Assembly (NCBI GenBank): GCA_003159675.1
Contig: PLQC01000124.1
Location: forward strand, 1 to 36,776
Length of the DNA stretch: 36,776 bases
Source: Limisphaerales bacterium
Lineage (GTDB): Bacteria; Verrucomicrobiota; Verrucomicrobiia; Limisphaerales; BOG-1460
Direction of reading: 5' to 3'
Shown here: in pieces, positions 26,130 through 34,156 of the stretch
Layout of the letters: the number at the start of each line of letters is the position of its first letter
How positions within the stretch are numbered: the stretch's first letter is position 1
Notes under the pieces: generated by a model
Seen by the model: the letters and a program-made list of their open reading frames with translations, nothing else
Told to the model about the DNA's origin: nothing
Database searches by the model: none
Made by a program: the position numbers and the translations under genes

Positions 26130-26663
26130 CTATTCCGGCGCCTCTCCTCTTGCTGCTCGGGCTTCCGGCGACGTGTAGAGCGGGTGGCCCGGCTTGAGGT
26201 TGCGCAGAAAGTTCAGTCGAAAATCCCTGGCCTTCTCCCCTGCCTCGCGCGATTGCCGTTCTTTATGCGGCAAATGGCGACGCCCCTCGAAAGGCAATTT
26301 GTCAACCGCGCCGGCCCACCCTGTGAGCTGCCGCGCGCAGGACTCCGCCAGCGAGCGTATGGCTTGCAGCGCCGTCAGGTGGCGCTTGAGTCTGAGCCGG
26401 TCCTTCACCACCGCCATCATCGAACGCACCTCGCCCGCCGATCCGCGCGCGATTGCGATGAATGAGAGCAGTTCGTTGGTGGTTGAACGTTCAAAACCCT
26501 CGGCGACGCTGTTCGACACGGAAAGGGCGGCGTGGTCGAGTTGGTTGCGAAAGCCAGGCGAGAGCGGCGCGTTTGGTTTCTCCAAAAGATCGAGCACGGC
26601 ATTGTAAAGTCGCGCCGCTTCCTGCCACACGGGCAATTCCTCGAAGTGCTGGTATTTGGCCAT
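26130..26663 (-). CDS. S23-type four-helix bundle protein
   Basis: 177 residues. The ATG at 26663 follows a GAAAGGGAA ribosome site and gives the usual N-terminus (YQHFEELPVWQEAARLYNAV). Residues 1-125 match the family once called 23S rRNA intervening-sequence proteins: helix 1 with VWQEA, helix 2 with QLDHAALSVSNSVAEGFER, helix 3 with ELLSFIAIARGSAGEVRSM, and a fourth helix. Typical members are near 120 residues; this one adds about 50 basic and proline-containing residues that may come from read-through into flanking DNA. Function of stand-alone members is unknown; the Avd subunit of diversity-generating retroelements shares the fold, but no reverse transcriptase or variable repeat is visible. 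Bracketed by GCCAT repeats. Confidence 0.85.
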   Translation of the reverse strand: MAKYQHFEELPVWQEAARLYNAVLDLLEKPNAPLSPGFRNQLDHAALSVSNSVAEGFERSTTNELLSFIAIARGSAGEVRSMMAVVKDRLRLKRHLTALQAIRSLAESCARQLTGWAGAVDKLPFEGRRHLPHKERQSREAGEKARDFRLNFLRNLKPGHPLYTSPEARAARGEAPE

Positions 26664-26744
26664 GGGATTCCCTTTCGTATTTTGCTGCTTGTTGTTGGTT
26701 TTTTGAATGTGGAAACAAAGCCCTCTTTGCCATTGGAGCCAGCC

Positions 26745-26789
26745 TTGGCCATCTGCCATCGCCGCCCACCTTTGCCATTTGCCATCGCC
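26745..26789. repeat. GCCAT repeat block upstream of the S23 gene
   Basis: TTGGCCATCTGCCATC at 26745-26760, then TTTGCCATTTGCCATCGCC at 26771-26789. It matches the block at 26098-26128 in sequence and orientation. It lies in the 192-nt gap between the S23 gene and the Spy-like gene, and no further gene is seen there. Confidence 0.6.
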
Positions 26790-26855
26790 AAAGTTCCCTG
26801 TTGGTCCCTGTGCCCAGCATTAACCACCCTTGGCGCGGTCGGCCAGAAAAAACTC

Positions 26856-27392
26856 CTACGGGGACGGGCTTCCGTCGGGGGACGATGACGGAGGGGTCGG
26901 AGCCGCTTCAGGGCCGGGTTCGGGTTCAGGCGAATTGGTTGAGGAGCGGGCGCCTGCGGGGATTCGACGCGGGTCGCGGGCTTGCGGCCTGAGCAATTGT
27001 TCGAAGCGGATTCGCTGGCCGGGTGTCAGTTGGGCGCGGATCTTCTGCCGCGTCGCAATCCATTCGAGGCGCCAGAGCTCCCGGGTCCGCTGCTGCCCCT
27101 CGGTGACGACCCTCCTGATCTCCTCGCGTTGTTCCGCGCTGAGATTCAATTCGCGATCGAGCCGTTCCACAAAGTCCCTGCGGAGGGGGGGAGGCAGCAG
27201 ACCGGGCAGGCGGTTTTCGCGGGCGGCACCGGCGCCCGGCGCCGCCGCTGTCGGGGGTGGACCCTCGGTGAGGGCCGGCTCGGGGGGCGGACGGCGCCAA
27301 GCCCGGTCCGAGTAGCCGACCAACAGGCCGCCTGTGATGACACCCGTTCCCAAAATGACCAGCGTGGCCAGGATGACTTTCCAGGTGTTCAC
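26856..27392 (-). CDS. Membrane-anchored Spy/CpxP-like periplasmic protein
   Basis: 178 residues, GTG start at 27392 overlapping the previous stop (GTGA), which supports coupling. One N-terminal membrane anchor (about 5-27) precedes a proline-rich linker, then a helical domain with the two LTxxQ-type signatures of the Spy/CpxP/CnrX superfamily: LNLSAEQREEIRRVV and LTPGQRIRFEQLL. The C-terminus (about 145-178) is Pro/Ser/Glu-rich and probably disordered. CnrX uses His, Glu and Met to sense Ni/Co; the periplasmic part here has no His, Cys or Met, so classical metal sensing is unlikely. Its place after the sigma and anti-sigma genes suggests signal sensing for that module. Confidence 0.78.
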   Translation of the reverse strand: MNTWKVILATLVILGTGVITGGLLVGYSDRAWRRPPPEPALTEGPPPTAAAPGAGAARENRLPGLLPPPLRRDFVERLDRELNLSAEQREEIRRVVTEGQQRTRELWRLEWIATRQKIRAQLTPGQRIRFEQLLRPQARDPRRIPAGARSSTNSPEPEPGPEAAPTPPSSSPDGSPSP

Positions 27393-27703
27393 CAGGTGGA
27401 TGTCGAATCGGTGTCTTGATTCATCGAAGCGAGCATTGTGTTTTCGAAATCCTGGGACAAATCATTTGAGGGAGAATTGCGGGGAGGCGTCGCGAGGACC
27501 AGTGTCCCCAGCAGCAGCATGAACGCCAGGCAGGCCAGGGCGGCCCGCCACAGCCCGCGCGCCCACCATTCCCGGTAATCCGGCGCCAGCGGTTCCCGCA
27601 GCAGCGCCATCACCCGCTTCTCAAAGGTATGCGGAACGCGATCTCCCGGGAGTTGGGAACGGGCGGCGGCGATCAGTTCCTTGTGTAAGTCATTCAAATT
27701 CAT
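27389..27703 (-). CDS. Single-span membrane protein, putative anti-sigma factor
   Basis: 104 residues, ATG 27703. An N-terminal cytoplasmic part of about 48 residues (DLHKELIAAARSQLPGDRVP, FEKRVMALL) is followed by one membrane helix (about 50-70, RAALACLAFMLLLGTLVLAT) and a short periplasmic tail. This N-in architecture right after an ECF sigma gene is what CnrY-like small anti-sigma factors have; no zinc-binding HxxxCxxC (ZAS) motif is present. It lies 40 nt after the sigma gene and its stop overlaps the Spy-like gene. The anti-sigma role is inferred from layout alone. Confidence 0.68.
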   Translation of the reverse strand: MNLNDLHKELIAAARSQLPGDRVPHTFEKRVMALLREPLAPDYREWWARGLWRAALACLAFMLLLGTLVLATPPRNSPSNDLSQDFENTMLASMNQDTDSTSTW

Positions 27704-27743
27704 GCGACCGGCGATAAATCAGACGGATTTGCGGGGTTTCGGG

Positions 27744-28340
27744 TTACAGGTATTTGTCTTTGGCGATCCTGGCCAGTATTTCGCGCATTTCCCGGCGCGC
27801 GCGAAACGCGCGCACCTTAACCAGCGGCACGGACCAGCCGGTCAGCTTCGAGATCTCTTTCAACGAACGATCCTCGATTTCCAGGAGCGTGACCACCAGC
27901 CGCGCCGGCGGCGAAAGCTTCTCCAGGACGCGCGCGATCAACTGGCGCGCCGCATCGGCGCGCTCGTCCCCGCCTGCGGGTTGGCTGACGAGGCGGTCCA
28001 ACCATTCCTCCGTCGACTCGCCCAGTTCCGAGAAGGCATCCTCCCGGTTCCGCCGATGGTTGCGCAGGAAATCGTAGCAGGTGCGGACGGCCAGCCGCAT
28101 GAGCCAATGCTCGAAGGGCGCGTCCCCGCGGAAGCTCCCGAGTTTCTGAAAGGACTTGAGCCAGACCTCCTGGACGATGTCCTCGACTTCGCTTTCGCGA
28201 CGGGCGTAGCGGCGCGCGGTCGCAAAAAGGCGTGGGGAGTATTTCTCGACGAGAGGTTCGAAGCTTGCGGCATCGCCTTCCAACACCGCGGCAATCAACT
28301 CCGCTTCGGTCCGTTCGATCGGGTGCATCATTCCACACAT
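27744..28340 (-). CDS. ECF-family RNA polymerase sigma factor
   Basis: 198 residues from ATG 28340; ATGs at 28331 and 28328 are also possible and no ribosome site decides. Region sigma-2 (about 15-85) has FEPLVEKYSPRLFATARRYA, SEVEDIVQEVWLKSFQKLGS and FEHWLMRLAVRTCYDFLRNH. Region sigma-4 (about 130-190) has LSPPARLVVTLLEIEDRSLK and a helix-turn-helix ending in LVKVRAFRARREMREIL. There is no extra C-terminal SnoaL-like domain. Preceded by a DHp-only gene (30 nt) and followed by a putative anti-sigma and a Spy-like protein, so it is likely held at the membrane until a periplasmic signal arrives. Confidence 0.9.
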   Translation of the reverse strand: MCGMMHPIERTEAELIAAVLEGDAASFEPLVEKYSPRLFATARRYARRESEVEDIVQEVWLKSFQKLGSFRGDAPFEHWLMRLAVRTCYDFLRNHRRNREDAFSELGESTEEWLDRLVSQPAGGDERADAARQLIARVLEKLSPPARLVVTLLEIEDRSLKEISKLTGWSVPLVKVRAFRARREMREILARIAKDKYL

Positions 28341-28370
28341 CGTGCGCCCGCAAAAGTCCAAATCCGGCGA

Positions 28371-28625
28371 TCAGGATCGGGTGATGCCCAATGTTCTTTC
28401 TAATTCCCCGGAGAAGCCGCTGATCGACGCGCCGATTTTCGGCGCCTGCCCGGCCAGGGTCTCCAGCATGCGCTTGAGCAGTTCCGGTTTGTGTCGGACC
28501 AGCTCCACCGCCGCCAGGATCAAAGAAAGATGGTTGTTCACGTCGTGTCGCATGGTGGACAATTTTTGGTTTATATCGTTGATCTGCTCGACGCTTAAAG
28601 TAACCGGTTCAGTGGGCAGTCCCAT
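28371..28625 (-). CDS. DHp-only mini-protein (histidine-kinase dimerisation-like)
   Basis: 84 residues, ATG 28625. A helix pair is predicted; the first contains STMRHDVNNHLSLILAAVEL with His27 followed by Asp28 and Asn30/Asn31, the H-D-x-N-N pattern of the phospho-acceptor helix in some sensor kinases (compare HDLNN or HDIRN boxes). The second helix (about 46-76) would pack against it. There is no ATPase, sensor or membrane segment, and the frame has clean ends, so it is not obviously a truncated kinase. It stands first in the ECF operon. A phosphotransfer or protein-binding role is inferred. Confidence 0.62.
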   Translation of the reverse strand: MGLPTEPVTLSVEQINDINQKLSTMRHDVNNHLSLILAAVELVRHKPELLKRMLETLAGQAPKIGASISGFSGELERTLGITRS

Positions 28626-28683
28626 GCCAGACGATGCGCCGAAATGCCGGTCGAACGCAAGCAGATGATTTTGATTTTGCCGG

Positions 28684-28711
28684 TTGACATTTCCGCCCGC
28701 GAAAATAAGCT
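28684..28711 (+). promoter_or_regulatory. Candidate rpsU promoter
   Basis: A perfect -35 box TTGACA (28684-28689) stands 16 nt before TAAGCT (28706-28711), about 80 nt upstream of rpsU. The -35 is convincing and the -10 weak. The divergent ECF operon promoter should lie in the same 164-nt gap but I cannot place it. Confidence 0.42.
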
Positions 28712-28736
28712 CTTTGCCCCTGATTCAAGAGGAATT

Positions 28737-28755
28737 CGCGGCCATGGTGGCCGCG
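28737..28755 (+). promoter_or_regulatory. Hairpin in the rpsU leader
   Basis: A perfect 8-bp stem (CGCGGCCA / TGGCCGCG) with a TGG loop sits between the candidate promoter and the rpsU start. It encloses the ATG of a 19-codon frame (28744-28803) that overlaps the start of rpsU. It could regulate ribosomal protein synthesis, but may also be chance in GC-rich DNA. Confidence 0.3.
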
Positions 28756-28789
28756 ATTCCCGAGTCCGTTGGAGAGGATGTGAAAGAGT

Positions 28790-28987
28790 TTGACCGAGAT
28801 TAAGCTTAAGAAAGGCGAGTCCGTGGAGAAGGCCCTGCGGCGGTTGAAGAAGAAAATCGACCGCGAAGGCACCCTGAAAATTGTCCGGAACCACCGGCAT
28901 TTTGAAAAGCCGAGCGAACGCGGCCGACGCAAGAAAAAAGCGGCCCGGTTTTCCGCGATGTTAACCGCCCGCTACGCAGACCTGTGA
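28790..28987 (+). CDS. rpsU: 30S ribosomal protein S21
   Basis: 65 residues. The start is TTG at 28790, giving the canonical (M)TEIKLKKGESVEKALRRL; no in-frame ATG or GTG is available, so a rare start codon is required. The core LKKKIDREGTLKIVRNHRHF and the basic EKPSERGRRKKKAARF are standard S21 features. S21 sits on the 30S platform near the 16S rRNA 3' end and helps initiation. AAAGAG lies directly before the start, with GGAGAGG about 14 nt away. It is encoded alone here, without the dnaG/rpoD neighbours of E. coli. Confidence 0.93.
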   Translation: MTEIKLKKGESVEKALRRLKKKIDREGTLKIVRNHRHFEKPSERGRRKKKAARFSAMLTARYADL

Positions 28988-29133
28988 ATTGCGGGTCCTT
29001 TATCGCCGGGCGCGCCGAAAGCGGTCGCGCCCGGCAAACTCCTTGAGGGAGCGATGGAATGCCGGGACCAGGACGCGCTGGAATTTCCATCCGCCCAAAC
29101 CGCGTCATTCGAAGACTTCCGGCCCGAGGTATC

Positions 29134-30048
29134 ATGTATTCCTTTTCCACCTGCTGGAATTCACACCGCCACATCGACGGCCGGGCGATGCTGCGCGAGA
29201 TCCGTGAACTCGGATTCGAATACGCCGAATTGAGCCACGGCACACGCGTCAGTCTCATGCCCGGGATCCTCGACGCCGTGAACGCCGGGGAAATCAAGAT
29301 TTCCAGCGTCCACAATTTCTGCCCGCTGCCCATGGGAGTCAACCATGCCGCGCCGAACCTGTACCAGTTTTCGGACGAACGCCCCCGCCAGCGTGAGCTG
29401 GCCGAGCGTTACACGCTCAAAACCATCGAATTCGCCGCCCGCGTCCAAGCGCCCGTCGTCGTGCTCCACCTCGGCAGCATCGAAATGAAACCGTACACGA
29501 ACAAGCTCCTGGAAATGGCCGCCCGCGGAGAAAGGGAAACTCCCAAATACCAAAAACTCTGCGTCGAGCTCGAGGAACGGCGCGAGGCCAGGAAAGTGCC
29601 GTTCTTCGAGCGGACGATCGAGTCCTTGAAGAAGGTGGTGCCGGAAGCCGGGTCGCGCGGCATCAAACTCGGCGTCGAAAACCGCCAGGCCCTCGAGGAA
29701 CTGCCGGTCGACAGTGATTTCTTCCTTCTGTTCCGCGAGATTCCCGGCCCCAACCTGGTTTACTGGCACGACACCGGGCATGCGCAGATCAAGGAAAACC
29801 TTGGGTTCATCCACCACGCGATGCACCTGGAATCGCTGCGCGACCGGCTGGCCGGCTTTCACATCCACGACGTCCAGTTTCCGGGAAGAGACCACTGCGC
29901 GCCCGGCACCGGCGGGATTGATTTTGCCGCGCTCAAGCCGATGGTGAGGCCCGATTGCATCAAGGTGTTTGAATTGAGTCCCTCCCTGTCGCCGGCGGAA
30001 GCGAGGAGCGGAGTCGAACATCTGAAACAGATTTGGGGACAGGACTGA
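29134..30048 (+). CDS. Xylose-isomerase-like TIM-barrel protein
   Basis: 304 residues; ATG 29134 follows GAGGT at good distance, so the longer frame is rejected. The sequence is of the AP endonuclease 2/sugar isomerase-epimerase superfamily: MYSFSTCWNSHRHIDGRAML, ELGFEYAELSHG, VVVLHLGSIEM, KLGVENRQAL, VYWHDTGHAQ, FHIHDVQFPGRDH and FELSPS. Conserved Glu, Asp and His residues in those strands are the expected divalent-metal ligands. The substrate cannot be told from sequence. It lies 54 nt before the cca gene on the same strand. Confidence 0.82.
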   Translation: MYSFSTCWNSHRHIDGRAMLREIRELGFEYAELSHGTRVSLMPGILDAVNAGEIKISSVHNFCPLPMGVNHAAPNLYQFSDERPRQRELAERYTLKTIEFAARVQAPVVVLHLGSIEMKPYTNKLLEMAARGERETPKYQKLCVELEERREARKVPFFERTIESLKKVVPEAGSRGIKLGVENRQALEELPVDSDFFLLFREIPGPNLVYWHDTGHAQIKENLGFIHHAMHLESLRDRLAGFHIHDVQFPGRDHCAPGTGGIDFAALKPMVRPDCIKVFELSPSLSPAEARSGVEHLKQIWGQD

Positions 30049-30102
30049 GCCGCCCCGTTCCCGGCCGGCGGGCCGGTCCTGGTTGTTGTGAATTGGAGTT
30101 TT

Positions 30103-31569
30103 ATGAAGGATTCGCTGCGCGAGGATGCGACCCGAATCGTCCGGCGCCTGCAGGACGCCGGGTTCGCCGCGTTCTGGGTCGGCGGTTGCGTGCGCGATTT
30201 TCTGCTGGATCGGGAACCGGGCGATTACGACATCGCCACCTCCGCGCGGCCGGAGCAGGTCGAAACACTGTTCAGGCGCACGATCGCCGTCGGCCGCAAA
30301 TTCGGCGTCATGATCGTCGTCGAGGCCGAACGCCCCTTTCAGGTCGCGACCTTTCGGGCCGAGGCGGATTACCGGGACGGGCGCCATCCTGATCAGGTCA
30401 CGTTCGGGGACGCGATGGCCGACGCGCGCCGTCGCGATTTCACCATCAACGGCCTGTTTTACGATCCCGTGCAGCGGCGATTGCACGATTGGGTCGGCGG
30501 CGAGGCCGATTTGCGGGCGAGGGTCATCCGCACGATCGGTTCGCCGGCGGATCGGTTCGCCGAAGACCACCTGCGGCTGCTTCGAGCCGTCCGCTTCGCC
30601 GTGCGACTGGGTTTCGATATCGAGCCGGATACCTTCGCGGCGCTGCGCGCGCATGCGTCGAGCATCCAATCCATCAGCGCCGAGAGGATTCGGGACGAAC
30701 TCATCAAGCTTCTCGCTCCCTCGCCGCTTCAGACCGACAACCCGGGCGGAGCCGGCCCGGCCGCCCGGCGGCCTGTCCCTGCCGATGCCCGCGCTTCGGA
30801 AGTTCCGTCTCCGGGGAGTTTGTCCGGACGTTCGGACAAGCCTTCCGCAGGCGGCGCTGCGGGCGGCACACCCGCGGCGCGGGGGCTGGAGTTGCTGCGT
30901 GAGAGCGGGTTGCTGGCCGAAATCCTGCCCGAGGTGGCGGCCACGGTCCATTGCGAACAATCGCCGGATTATCATCCGGAAGGCAGCGTGTTCAACCACC
31001 TGCGCCTGATGCTGGCCCGCCTGCCGGCGGACGCCAATCCGTCCCTGCCGTGGGCGGTGCTGCTGCACGACGTCGCCAAGCCGGTGACGGCGTCGCGCGA
31101 CGCCAGGACGGGCGGCATTCATTTTTACGAGCATGAAAAGATCGGGGCGGACATGGCGGAAGGAATCCTGGAGCGGCTGCGGTTTCCGCGGAAACAGATC
31201 GACACCATCGTCAAGGCCGTGCGCTGTCACATGCAGTTCAAGGACGCCCCGCGCATGCGGACCTCGACCTTGCGCCGGCTTCTGCTGCGCCCGACGTTCC
31301 CGCTGGAGCTCGAATTGCACCGCCTGGACTGCCTGGGGTCGCACGGCCGCCTGGATGTTTACGATTTTCTCGTGGCGCAATCGAGCGCGCTGGAAACGCA
31401 GCCCGAAATCCGCCCGCCGCTGCTGCGCGGAGACGATCTGATCGCCCTGGGTCTGAAGCCCGGTCCCGCGCTGGGCCGGGTGTTGGCGGAGCTCCGGGAA
31501 AAACAACTGCAGGGGGATCTGAAAACACCGGCGGAAGCGCGGGAATGGGTGAAGGATCGAATGAAATGA
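30103..31569 (+). CDS. cca: tRNA nucleotidyltransferase / poly(A) polymerase family with HD domain
   Basis: 488 residues. ATG 30103 has GGAG four bases upstream; a GTG at 30088 is less likely. The class II head domain has the nucleotidyltransferase motif WVGGCVRDFLLDREPGDYDI, RRRDFTINGLFYD, and the neck EDHLRLLRAVRFAVRLGF. A C-terminal HD-type domain shows YHPEGSVFNH, LLHDVAKP and FYEHEKIGADM. It adds CCA to tRNA or A tails to RNA; the sequence alone does not decide. Residues about 208-259 (APSPLQTDNPGGAG to GGAAGGTPA) interrupt the expected link between DELIKLL and ARGLELLRESGLLAEI and are Pro/Gly/Ser/Ala-rich, as from inserted DNA. Confidence 0.92.
   Translation: MKDSLREDATRIVRRLQDAGFAAFWVGGCVRDFLLDREPGDYDIATSARPEQVETLFRRTIAVGRKFGVMIVVEAERPFQVATFRAEADYRDGRHPDQVTFGDAMADARRRDFTINGLFYDPVQRRLHDWVGGEADLRARVIRTIGSPADRFAEDHLRLLRAVRFAVRLGFDIEPDTFAALRAHASSIQSISAERIRDELIKLLAPSPLQTDNPGGAGPAARRPVPADARASEVPSPGSLSGRSDKPSAGGAAGGTPAARGLELLRESGLLAEILPEVAATVHCEQSPDYHPEGSVFNHLRLMLARLPADANPSLPWAVLLHDVAKPVTASRDARTGGIHFYEHEKIGADMAEGILERLRFPRKQIDTIVKAVRCHMQFKDAPRMRTSTLRRLLLRPTFPLELELHRLDCLGSHGRLDVYDFLVAQSSALETQPEIRPPLLRGDDLIALGLKPGPALGRVLAELREKQLQGDLKTPAEAREWVKDRMK
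30724..30879 (+). repeat. Putative in-frame insertion element inside cca
   Basis: About 156 nt, a multiple of three, encode the low-complexity linker in the cca product. It contains an inverted repeat, TTGTCCG at 30820-30826 and CGGACAA at 30833-30839 with a 6-nt loop, plus GC-rich palindromic words at its edges. The reading frame is kept on both sides. It resembles in style the protein-coding palindromic elements known from Rickettsia; the exact ends are not certain. Confidence 0.45.
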
Positions 31570-31587
31570 TCCCGGCAAACTCCGGTG

Positions 31588-31715
31588 CGCGGCCTTCAGG
31601 CCGCTTCGGGATCCGAGCGGGCAGAGACGAAACGACTGACCTGTGCGGTTCCGAACGATGAAGCGGCGTAAACGCGAATGGCCTGTTTGCAATCGAGGGC
31701 AGTTTCAGGATACGC
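31588..31715 (+). repeat. Dispersed intergenic repeat, copy C
   Basis: 31588-31682 matches copy A (1-95) at about 88 of 95 positions, including the GCGGCC-TTCA-GGCCGC hairpin; 31679-31702 matches the right module of copy B (GGCCTGTTTGCAATCG...). It begins 19 nt after the cca stop. This is the most complete copy in the window. The rest of 31570-31801 is an AT-rich leader of the next gene; TAGAAT at 31787-31792 could be a -10 box. Confidence 0.8.
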
Positions 31716-31801
31716 CCTTCAACGATTGATTGATTGCGAAGAATTCTCTGTTCTCTGCGGCTCAATTCGTTATTTTTACGCTGCGGTAGAATTAAGAGTG
31801 C

Positions 31802-33259
<1,458 letters not shown>

Positions 33260-33304
33260 AGCTGCACGGTTGATTTTGGCCGATTCTCTGCTAATTCATA
33301 ACGC

Positions 33305-34156
33305 GTGACCGAACCCAGTCTTTTGCTGCTGATCCCCGCATACAACGAAGAGCAGCGGATCGAACCGGTGCTTCGGGATTACGGCCTCTATTTCCAGGAA
33401 CACTATCGGGGGAAGTTCCAGCTCGTCGTCGTCTTGAACGGTTGCCGGGACAACACCCTGGGCGCGGTGCAGCGCGTCGCCGCCGGGTTCCCGTTTATCA
33501 GCGCCCTGGAATTCAAGGAGGCGATCGGCAAGGGCGGCGCGTTGATCGAAGGCTTGAAACTCGCGCCGCTGGCGGATTTGATCGGCTATGTGGACGCGGA
33601 CGGGGCATCGCCCCCGCGCGCATTCCATGACCTGGTCAAACGGACGAAGGACGCGGATGGCGTCATCGGCTCGCGCTGGTTGCGGGGTGCCGTGCTGCAC
33701 GAGGCCCAGACCCGATTGCGGCGGTTCACCAGCAGGTGCTTCCATGTCATCGTCGAAGTGCTGTTCTGGATGCACGTCAAGGACACGCAATGCCCGTGCA
33801 AAGTCATGCGAAGGGCGGCGGTGGAAAAAATCCACGCCTCGTTGCGCATCGCGGATCTGGCGTTCGACGTCAATCTTCTGGTGTCCTTGAAACGCGCCGG
33901 GTTCAGCGTTTTGGAAGTGCCGACGGAGTGGACGGACAAGATGGGTTCCAAGGTGACCTCCTCGCTGTTCCGGGCTTCGATCACAATGTTTCTTTCGGTG
34001 GTCCGTTTGCGGCTGGTTTACTCGCCGCTTTACCGGTGGTTGCGTCCGTTGCGTCCGTTGGAAGGATGGATCTACAGAAAACTCCGAGCGCCGCAGCCTC
34101 GGTCTGCAGGCCACCTGTCGCCAAAGTCAGACACCGGCATCGATTCCCTGGACTAG
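33305..34156 (+). CDS. Family 2 glycosyltransferase
   Basis: 283 residues, GTG start at 33305. The GT-A fold has LLLIPAYNEEQRIEPVLRDY at the N-terminus, NGCRDNT, EAIGKGGALIEGL and the metal-binding DxD region YVDADGA. A GSRWLRGA segment and the C-terminal part DLAFDVNLLVSLKRAGFSV then EVPTEWTDK are like dolichyl- or polyprenyl-phosphate sugar transferases (DPM1/Alg5-like). A hydrophobic amphipathic segment (about 215-240) may touch the membrane. It converges on the flippase gene and shares four bases (CTAG) with it; together they suggest a surface polysaccharide or lipid-linked sugar pathway. Confidence 0.88.
   Translation: MTEPSLLLLIPAYNEEQRIEPVLRDYGLYFQEHYRGKFQLVVVLNGCRDNTLGAVQRVAAGFPFISALEFKEAIGKGGALIEGLKLAPLADLIGYVDADGASPPRAFHDLVKRTKDADGVIGSRWLRGAVLHEAQTRLRRFTSRCFHVIVEVLFWMHVKDTQCPCKVMRRAAVEKIHASLRIADLAFDVNLLVSLKRAGFSVLEVPTEWTDKMGSKVTSSLFRASITMFLSVVRLRLVYSPLYRWLRPLRPLEGWIYRKLRAPQPRSAGHLSPKSDTGIDSLD

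Noticed and set aside
25854-26789. CRISPR array
   Set aside because: The GCCAT words are too short, degenerate and irregularly spaced, with no unique spacers and no cas genes.
25854-26789. Diversity-generating retroelement around the S23/Avd-like gene
   Set aside because: No reverse transcriptase, no template/variable repeat pair with adenine-specific changes, and no C-type lectin target in the window.
29161-31692. 843-codon open frame on the minus strand
   Set aside because: It is antisense to the TIM-barrel and cca genes, both of which have clear family motifs. The frame is Arg/His/Gln-rich as expected for a shadow in GC-rich DNA.
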